Positions 57,759 through 64,000 of a DNA stretch of 64,000 nucleotides are shown piece after piece. The notes beneath the pieces were generated by a model that searched no databases, had not been told where the DNA came from, and saw only the letters and a list, made by a program, of their open reading frames with translations. The stretch is taken from positions 124,001-188,000 of the forward strand of contig CADANY010000001.1 of the NCBI GenBank assembly GCA_902789395.1, given 5' to 3'. Position 1 is the first letter of the stretch. Every line of letters begins with the position of its first letter. The translations under genes were made by a program, and so were the position numbers. This DNA is from an uncultured Bacteroidia bacterium. Lineage in GTDB: Bacteria; Bacteroidota; Bacteroidia; Bacteroidales; UBA932.

Positions 57759-60233
57759 TCAGGCTTTTTTCTTAACGGCGCCGCGTATCGGTTCGGCTTC
57801 CAACGGACTGTCCGGCCATGCATGCTTGGGATAGCGCCTTTTCAGCTCTTTCCGCACCTCGAAATAGGTTCCGGACCAAAAACTCCGGAGATCGCTTGTC
57901 GTCTGGACCGGTTTGAATCCGGGCGAAAGCAATTCCATCAAAACCGGTCTTTTCCCTTCGTCTACCCGCGGGGTATCCGTCAGGGAAAAGCATTCCTGCA
58001 GACGAACCCGCAGGATCGGCTGGCCGACACCCGGACGGTATTCAACCGGAATCCGGCTCCCCGTCGGAACGGTCAGGTGGGAAGGGGCGATCCGTTCGAC
58101 AGCCTGCCACTGCGGATAGGTCAGAATAGACCGTATCACCTCACATACATCGATCTTCCGAAGATCGGCTGCCGTCCGCATGCTACCGGCAAACTGAGGG
58201 ACCCATTCCTTCGCAGACTGAAGCAAAGCGTCCGTGGAAACGTCCGGAAGGTCCAGTTCCGGATGCCAAGCTGCAACGGTTGCGATACGGACCTGCAGGT
58301 TTCTTACCTTCTCGGAAAAAGAGAACATGGACAGACCGTCTTTCGTCGCAGCTTCGGCAATAGCGTCCGCCAGACGATCGGAAATTCCCGGGCCGGAGAG
58401 ACTCTCGGAGCGTACCAGGATTGCTCCGATCCGGGTCTCACGGCAGGCGCATGCCTCCCCTTTCGCACTGTCCCAATAACAGAGTTCCCGCCGTTTCATA
58501 AACGGCTTGAGGTCCGAAAGATCGACAGGAGCGGCCAGGAAGACCTTCCCAACCCCCTCCTCCCGCAAGGAAAGGGAGGAGGCCACGATCCATTCCGTTC
58601 CGGAAAGATCATCCCCGGAAGGCAGGGCGACAATCTGCCCGCCCGACAACTGGAATTCTCCCGGGGCCGCCTTCCATGAATGGCCGATCCGCTCGGGATA
58701 AGCCCTTGCCACGAGGGCGCCGATCTCGAATGGATCCGCCGGGGCTCCCGACTTTTCTGCACGGATCATTCGGCGATACTGATCCGCTACCTGCCGGATC
58801 CGCTGCCATCCATCGGCGTTTCCCCTACGCAGCGCATCGAGACGGAGATCCAGACGGCTCTGCGCCTGTCCGTACATAGGATCTCTCTCCTCCAAAACAG
58901 CAGCGAGGTCTGCGGCCAGACTTTTCTCGTCCGGAGAGATAGCGGACGATATCATTTTTGCCAGCCGCGGGTGACAGGGGAAGGCAGCGAGACGCTTCCC
59001 GACATCCGTTATATTTCCCTTAGAATCAATAGCTTCAAGATTAATCAAAAGATCTTTTGACTGATACAGGCTCTCTTGGGAAGGAGGTGTCAGCCAGGGC
59101 AGCCGCTCAGGACGGGATTCTCCCCATGCCGCGATATCCAGGCGGGTCGGTGCAAAATCAGCCTCAAGGATTTCAGGTTTTCGGCAAGGGGCCATCCGCA
59201 CTTCCGTACCGGCACTCCACAGGCGGTAACAGATTCCGGGGGCAAGCCTTCCCGCCCGGCCGGCCCGCTGGGCAGCCATATCGGTACTGATTCTTACAGT
59301 ATCCATCCGGACCAGACCGGTTCCCGGATGGAAAGAAGGACGGCGACATAATCCGGAATCGATGATAATCCGGACGCCCTCGATCGTCAGGGATGTCTCA
59401 GCAACCGGAGTCGCCAGGACAACTTTCCGGCACCCGTCCCGAGACGGGGCCATCGCTTCCAATTGGCGGGCAAAGGGAAGCATACCATAAAGAGGATGGA
59501 CAGAAATCCCGGAACCGAGCGACTCGCCGAGAAGGTCCATGCACCGGCGGATCTCCCCTTCCCCGGGCAGGAAGGCAAGGATGTCACCCTCTTCTTCGCG
59601 GCAAGCCATTCGGATCGCACGCGCCGTCACTTCCGCCACATTCCGGGGATCTGCCTCCTCCGGGAACCTCCGGATCTCAACCGGGAACATCCTGCCCTCG
59701 CAAGACAGGACGGGAGCATCAAGAGCATCCCGCAGGCTTTCCGTATCCAGCGTGGCCGACAGGATGACGATCCTAAGGTCATCACGCAGTACCGCCTGGA
59801 TTTCACGGACAATCGCCAGGGCCGTATCGCTCTGGAGCGAACGTTCATGGAATTCATCAAAAAGAACGGCGGAAACGCCTTCCAGGGCAGGATCATCTAT
59901 CAGCCTCTTCGTCAGGACTCCTTCCGTCAGTACTTCGATCCGCGTCCCCGGAGAAACGCGGCTTTCGAACCGGATCCGATACCCCACCGTCTCCCCTACT
60001 TCTTCACCCAGGAGATCTGCCATCCGGCAGGCAACCTGGCGCGCAGCAAGGCGACGGGGCTCAAGCATCAGGATCTTCCCTTCTTTCACGAATCCATCCA
60101 GAATCGTCAACGGCAAAAGGGTCGATTTTCCCGATCCGGGCGGGGCTGTCACGATGAGACGGGGATGGTCCCGAAGAGAGCGGTTGACCTCTTCCGCGAT
60201 GGTGCCGACAGGAAGGCTGTTTATTATGTCCAT
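57759..60233 (-). CDS. hrpB: HrpB-type DEAH ATP-dependent helicase
   Basis: 824 residues from the ATG at 60233. Motif I TAPPGSGKSTLLPLTI, motif II LFDEFHERSLQSD, motif III ILSATLD, motif VI AAQRAGRAGRLAPG, and the long HrpB-specific C-terminus (SILTYPQWQAVERIAPSHLT, VLMELLSPGFKPVQTTSDLR SFW). RNA helicase of uncertain role in bacteria. It lies 5 bp after the GH31 stop. Confidence 0.95.
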   Translation of the reverse strand: MDIINSLPVGTIAEEVNRSLRDHPRLIVTAPPGSGKSTLLPLTILDGFVKEGKILMLEPRRLAARQVACRMADLLGEEVGETVGYRIRFESRVSPGTRIEVLTEGVLTKRLIDDPALEGVSAVLFDEFHERSLQSDTALAIVREIQAVLRDDLRIVILSATLDTESLRDALDAPVLSCEGRMFPVEIRRFPEEADPRNVAEVTARAIRMACREEEGDILAFLPGEGEIRRCMDLLGESLGSGISVHPLYGMLPFARQLEAMAPSRDGCRKVVLATPVAETSLTIEGVRIIIDSGLCRRPSFHPGTGLVRMDTVRISTDMAAQRAGRAGRLAPGICYRLWSAGTEVRMAPCRKPEILEADFAPTRLDIAAWGESRPERLPWLTPPSQESLYQSKDLLINLEAIDSKGNITDVGKRLAAFPCHPRLAKMISSAISPDEKSLAADLAAVLEERDPMYGQAQSRLDLRLDALRRGNADGWQRIRQVADQYRRMIRAEKSGAPADPFEIGALVARAYPERIGHSWKAAPGEFQLSGGQIVALPSGDDLSGTEWIVASSLSLREEGVGKVFLAAPVDLSDLKPFMKRRELCYWDSAKGEACACRETRIGAILVRSESLSGPGISDRLADAIAEAATKDGLSMFSFSEKVRNLQVRIATVAAWHPELDLPDVSTDALLQSAKEWVPQFAGSMRTAADLRKIDVCEVIRSILTYPQWQAVERIAPSHLTVPTGSRIPVEYRPGVGQPILRVRLQECFSLTDTPRVDEGKRPVLMELLSPGFKPVQTTSDLRSFWSGTYFEVRKELKRRYPKHAWPDSPLEAEPIRGAVKKKA

Positions 60234-60238
60234 GAAAA

Positions 60239-62980
60239 TCAATAAAGTGTTCCTATTGCCTCCGTCCTTTTCTTGAACCAGTCAGGCAGACGGTCGTTGG
60301 CCTGGATCGATTCAATCATCGCGCCAAGATCAAATGCTTTCAGGAATACTTCGGTATGGACGGGATCTTCGGTAATTAAGCTTGCGCACTGGGAGATATC
60401 CAGAAACGCCTTGGGCTGGACCTGGAAAGGATCGTCATACTGGCAGTAGACCCGCTTGGTCTCGTCTGTGAATTCCCGGATCCGGCGCATCCGGCCCTTC
60501 TTGCCCCGAAGGAGGGATTCCTTCCCGACAGTTGCGTCAGGATACCGGCAGCGGACAGTCACAGTCGCGGAAGCATTCGTTTCGGGAATGAAAAGGGTCC
60601 ATGCCAAATCCGCCCCGTCATAGGTCCATTCGGCCCGGTTTCCATCTTTGTGGAGCCGGGTATACGGGACCTTTTTCCCGTTCAGGAGTACTTCCTCCGG
60701 AGGATATACTCCTTCGAAGGTGACGGTCAGTCTTCGCCGGGGATCCATTCCTTCATATTTCCCTTTCCGGGGAGAGATGGTAATCCCGGCCTCCCTGGGG
60801 TTGCTCCACTTCACGATCCGGGTCACCGCATATTCTGTTTCATAGGACTGGCTGCTCCCATCATCTTCATAATAAGAGATTTCCGTCTCTCCGTCTCCCG
60901 GAATGACAAGAAGATGAAGTTCATTGTCCGCTTCCTGAAGATTCGTGATCCGCTCGGAGGCGAGGGGAAGGATGGACCCTGCCTTGACGTACCAGGGGAT
61001 CTCGGAAATCGTGAAATAATGCGTCCCTGAAGTTCCTCCCGGATAGATCTCCCCCGTTTCCATTCCGTACCAGTCCGATCCCTCCGGGAACCAAAGGTCC
61101 TTGGAAGCAAGGGAGGTCACGCTGTCGACAGGCATCGAAATGCTGGTTGAGAGGATATCGTCTCCGAAATAGTACTCGTAGGAATACGTATAGGACCTGT
61201 CCTCTTCCGGAGCTTCATAATACAACGGCCGGCAGATACAGATACCGGTATCATAGGCCTGCCGGGCGGCGTTGTATATGTAGGGGCTGAGGGTATAACG
61301 GAGACGGACGGCATCCTTCATTATCTGGAAATGATCCGGATGCATCCAAAAGCGCTTCTCAGTCACCTCACTCTTATTCCAGTGCGTCCGGAAGATCGGG
61401 GAGAAAACGCCGTACTGAAGCCAACGGGTATACATTTCTGGTTCGGTCCTGTGCTTACCCCGCTTACCGGGGACCAGCCCGCCGAGATCGTGGCCCCAGT
61501 AGCCGAACCCGACATTGGAGGCTGTGCTCGTGAAATAGGGCTGATAATCGAGGACTTCCCATTCATCCCTGGTATCTCCGGAAAAACCGACCGGATAGCG
61601 GTGGCTGCCGAGTCCGCCCCAGCGGTGATAAATCATGGCCCTTGGCGCCTTTTTGCCAAGGTGGGCCTTCTGGCGGACCATGTCATGGAAAAAGACATGG
61701 TTGTGCCAGAAGGTATTGTTCAGTCCGGGTACATATCGGCTGGTAAGCCACTGCTGCCAGTCCAGCCACCAGAAATCAACACCCTGGCGCTGGATCGGGT
61801 GGAGGATGACGTCGAAATAACTGTCCGCCCATGCCCGCTGGCTGAGCCGGTACGGGACAGGGGCCTTATCCCCAGCCTTTCCGACCTTATTTTTATAGCC
61901 CTGGTACTGATAGCCGCCTTCTCCGAAAACATAATTCTCCGGACCGTCATACTCATCCGCCCTTCCCAGATAATCCCGCACAAAGGCATCATAGCGGCTC
62001 TCGCGGGGATTGATCCCCTGGCAGAGATGGAGATTCAGTGATGTCTTGAAATGCATGTCATGGAGTTCCTCCAATAAGACCTCCGGTGCCGGAAAGAGCT
62101 GCGGCTGCCAATCGTACCCCGTCCATCCATCCTTATTTCCAAGCAAGTCCTTCGGAGTTCTGTATTTCCTCAATCCGTACCGCTCATGCCAGTCCATGTC
62201 CAGGATCATGACATCCGCTGGAATATTCAGGTCCCGGATCGTATGGGCCAGCTCAAGGAACTCGAAATCAGAGTACTGCCAGAAGCGCGTCCACCAATAG
62301 CCGAACGCATATTTCGGAGGCATCGGAATCCGGCCGGCAATCCGGATGAAATCCCCGAGGGCCGCCTTGTAGTCATGGCCGTAAGCGAACAGGTACCAGT
62401 CGATCCTCCGGCCCGGATCACGGGGTGCGACCCATGTCTCCCAATCCGCATCCACCTCTTCGAATACACATTTGGAACTCTCGTCCACAATGGCCCATCC
62501 GTCACGGGACAGAATTCCCTTGTCGAAATTCCTCGGTTCATTCGTCCCGTCAAACCCGTCCAGGGTCCGTGCGGTCCCCATCAGATTCGCCGAATCGTCC
62601 ATTCCCGGACGCCATTCCTTCATCTTCCCGTTCAGCCGGAAAGACACACTCAGGTTGCTGTCCGAAAAAGGGTCCCGACCGGTATAGCGCAGCGTCAGGC
62701 TGTCCGTTTCGATAATAAGGGTTTTCCCTTCCCGGGTTACGGTGAAACGGGGAACGTCGAGCCTGCGGTTCAGGACCGCGAGACTCGCACGGTCCTCGAA
62801 CCGGCCATCTTCGGACCATTCCATCCGGACAAGCCGGGGCGTCAGTACCGTAAAACGGGCCTGTCCCTCCGTCACAACGGCATCAGGATTTGCAACAGGA
62901 TTGGCTTGGGCAGGTTTTCCCGAGGCCGGGAAGAAAGCAACCGTCATCAAGAGCAGGGCGAAGAGAATGGATCGGATCAT
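60239..62980 (-). CDS. Secreted GH31 alpha-glycosidase
   Basis: 913 residues. Signal peptide (ILFALLLMTVAFFPASG), an N-terminal beta domain, then a TIM barrel with PADVMILDMDWHE, nucleophile Asp in VDFWWLDWQQW (about 407) and acid/base Asp in GFSGDTRDEWEV (about 470). A proximal and distal beta domain follow (STSISMPVDSVTSLASKDLW FPEG). The family includes alpha-glucosidases and alpha-xylosidases; WWLDW rather than the common WxD/N..E leaves substrate open. Convergent use with GH2/GH3 is not evident. Confidence 0.93.
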   Translation of the reverse strand: MIRSILFALLLMTVAFFPASGKPAQANPVANPDAVVTEGQARFTVLTPRLVRMEWSEDGRFEDRASLAVLNRRLDVPRFTVTREGKTLIIETDSLTLRYTGRDPFSDSNLSVSFRLNGKMKEWRPGMDDSANLMGTARTLDGFDGTNEPRNFDKGILSRDGWAIVDESSKCVFEEVDADWETWVAPRDPGRRIDWYLFAYGHDYKAALGDFIRIAGRIPMPPKYAFGYWWTRFWQYSDFEFLELAHTIRDLNIPADVMILDMDWHERYGLRKYRTPKDLLGNKDGWTGYDWQPQLFPAPEVLLEELHDMHFKTSLNLHLCQGINPRESRYDAFVRDYLGRADEYDGPENYVFGEGGYQYQGYKNKVGKAGDKAPVPYRLSQRAWADSYFDVILHPIQRQGVDFWWLDWQQWLTSRYVPGLNNTFWHNHVFFHDMVRQKAHLGKKAPRAMIYHRWGGLGSHRYPVGFSGDTRDEWEVLDYQPYFTSTASNVGFGYWGHDLGGLVPGKRGKHRTEPEMYTRWLQYGVFSPIFRTHWNKSEVTEKRFWMHPDHFQIMKDAVRLRYTLSPYIYNAARQAYDTGICICRPLYYEAPEEDRSYTYSYEYYFGDDILSTSISMPVDSVTSLASKDLWFPEGSDWYGMETGEIYPGGTSGTHYFTISEIPWYVKAGSILPLASERITNLQEADNELHLLVIPGDGETEISYYEDDGSSQSYETEYAVTRIVKWSNPREAGITISPRKGKYEGMDPRRRLTVTFEGVYPPEEVLLNGKKVPYTRLHKDGNRAEWTYDGADLAWTLFIPETNASATVTVRCRYPDATVGKESLLRGKKGRMRRIREFTDETKRVYCQYDDPFQVQPKAFLDISQCASLITEDPVHTEVFLKAFDLGAMIESIQANDRLPDWFKKRTEAIGTLY

Positions 62981-63003
62981 CGTAACAAGAGGGCTTTTTG
63001 AAA

Positions 63004-63717
63004 TTATCTATTGGACATCACCGTAACCCATTCCGGATAAGAGAGTTGGGTGATCAGTTTCATAACTTGGGCATGCCTTCTCCGGAGAAAAGCCGTGCGG
63101 CTCGTATTGGGCGCATAGCGGACCGGACTCGGAAGGGAGATCGCGAGCGAGACGGCCCTGTCACGGGATAGCCGACGGGGAGAAGTATCCCAATACGTTT
63201 CGCAGGCCGCCCCTACCCCGAACAGTCCGCGGCCCGTCTCCGCAACATTCAGGTAGACTTCCATAATGCGCTGCTTTCCCCAGATAAGTTCGATTAGAAA
63301 GGTATACCAACTCTCAAACACTTTACGGACGAGGGTCGGAGAACCGAAAGTAAACACATTTTTTGCGGTCTGCTGGGAGAGCGTACTACAACCGCGGAGT
63401 TTCTTTCCCTTCTTGAAATGCTCTTTCCACATAAGCCCCATTTCGGTCCAGTCGAAGCCGCTGTGCGTACAAAAACGGTTGTCCTCACTGGCAATGACCG
63501 CCATGACGATTTCGGGAGAAATATCCCGGATCGGGACCCATTCCTGACGGATGTGGTAATCCTCAACCTTTCTCATCTGAACGGCACGTTTCAGCATGAC
63601 AGGAGTAAACCGGACGGGAACCCACTTGAAAAGGGTAACGAAAAAAAGACTCACTGCGATGAACCACAGTGGGATACGGACAAAGATCCAATAAGAGAGC
63701 TTTCTTTTTTTTCGCAC
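63004..63717 (-). CDS. mtgA: Monofunctional peptidoglycan glycosyltransferase
   Basis: 237 residues, GT51 family. One N-terminal membrane helix (IPLWFIAVSLFFVTLFKW), then AVIASEDNRFCTHSGFDW with the catalytic Glu, GCSTLSQQTAKNVF, and KQRIMEVYLNVAETGRGLFG. It polymerises lipid II into glycan chains without a transpeptidase domain. Confidence 0.95.
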   Translation of the reverse strand: MRKKRKLSYWIFVRIPLWFIAVSLFFVTLFKWVPVRFTPVMLKRAVQMRKVEDYHIRQEWVPIRDISPEIVMAVIASEDNRFCTHSGFDWTEMGLMWKEHFKKGKKLRGCSTLSQQTAKNVFTFGSPTLVRKVFESWYTFLIELIWGKQRIMEVYLNVAETGRGLFGVGAACETYWDTSPRRLSRDRAVSLAISLPSPVRYAPNTSRTAFLRRRHAQVMKLITQLSYPEWVTVMSNR

Positions 63718-63757
63718 GGACGACCTGCTCCAAAACAGATGCCACAGGGCCCATCCC

Positions 63758-63789
63758 CTTTGATATATCCAAAAAATTTAATACATTTG
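63758..63789 (+). promoter_or_regulatory. Promoter of tRNA-Gln
   Basis: TTTG (63758-63761), 20 bp, TACATTTG (63782-63789), 8 bp before the tRNA: same spacing as the rpmH promoter. Confidence 0.75.
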
Positions 63790-63797
63790 CAGTCCCT

Positions 63798-63868
63798 TGA
63801 GATATGGTGTAATGGCAGCACCAGGGATTTTGGTTCCCTTAGTCCAGGTTCGAATCCTGGTATCTCAA
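63798..63868 (+). tRNA. tRNA-Gln (TTG)
   Basis: 71-nt cloverleaf: acceptor TGAGATA/TATCTCA, D arm GTGT...GCAC, anticodon arm AGGGA-TTTTGGT-TCCCT, T arm CCAGG-TTCGAAT-CCTGG, discriminator A. All stems pair. CCA is not encoded. Confidence 0.97.
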
Positions 63869-63874
63869 CCCATC

Positions 63875-64000
63875 ATGAAAGGAATCTATATTTTTCTCGC
63901 CGAAGGGTTTGAAGACATGGAAGGTCTCGCCACCCTCGACATTCTCCGCCGGGGCGGACTCGATGTCAGCACGGTTTCCATCACGGACGATCCCCATGTA
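63875..64000 (+). CDS. DJ-1/PfpI family protein, cut by window edge
   Basis: 42 codons are visible: MKGIYIFLAEGFEDMEGLAT, then LDILRRGGLDVSTVSITDDP. The opening strand-EGFED.E...DILRR.G.DV..VSI is the DJ-1/YajL subfamily of the glutamine amidotransferase-like fold, with the conserved Glu near residue 13. The catalytic Cys lies beyond the edge. Confidence 0.88.
   Translation, partial: MKGIYIFLAEGFEDMEGLATLDILRRGGLDVSTVSITDDPHV

Overview
The window looks like a Bacteroidales chromosome. Supporting signs are a complete nqrABCDEF operon, a serine-palmitoyltransferase-type enzyme (sphingolipid synthesis), large secreted GH2, GH3 and GH31 glycosidases, the xerC-hpf pair, and promoters of the Bacteroidetes type (TTTG, about 20 bp, TAnnTTTG) in front of rpmH and a tRNA-Gln. 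Genus is not fixed by what I can see; the GC-rich core genes would suit a Rikenellaceae- or Cryptobacteroides-like gut lineage (inference).

Region 1 (1-18036) is the end of a temperate phage or related prophage. Late-region genes run rightward to 3196. They meet a long leftward early/replication block (16758 down to 3187), which carries a VRR-NUC nuclease, a dUTPase split by a homing endonuclease, many small unknown proteins, a cytosine-C5 DNA methyltransferase, a Lin1244/DUF4373-type replication protein, a RecE-like exonuclease with a small partner, and a tRNA-Gln. A Cro-like gene and a CI/LexA-like repressor diverge from an operator-rich control region near 16.8 kb. A 3' fragment of tRNA-Gly (17994-18036) marks the attachment site. 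The most unusual phage locus is the methyltransferase: its two conserved halves are separated by about 940 bp of target-recognition-like repeat units in several overlapping frames with three poly-G tracts (G8, G7, G8), the layout of a phase-variable or recombining specificity gene.

Region 2 (18141-26555) is core genome: a UvrD/PcrA helicase and the sodium-pumping NADH:quinone reductase operon, closed by a strong terminator.

Region 3 (about 26560-38594) is a visibly AT-rich island between GC-rich core genes. It is preceded by intergenic repeats and a structured leader that ends in a terminator-like hairpin 3 bases before the first gene, and it is closed by a perfect 25-bp inverted repeat. It holds seven co-directional genes: two proteins sharing an HPD-less J-like N-terminal domain, a membrane coiled-coil protein, a divergent Hsp70 with an inserted domain, an HD-type phosphohydrolase candidate, a Ser/Thr kinase fused to an AAA+ ATPase, and a lipoprotein. 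I know of no described system with this set of parts; it is the best candidate here for a new chaperone/signalling or defence system.

Region 4 (38606-64000) is core and metabolic: glnS, the sphingolipid synthase, yicC, a split 5'-nucleotidase, an ABC exporter, holA, hpf, xerC, a tRNA nucleotidyltransferase, an HsdR-N domain protein, GH2 and GH3 enzymes, rpmH, tadA, a YhhN protein, hrpB, a GH31 enzyme, mtgA, tRNA-Gln and the start of a DJ-1/PfpI gene.
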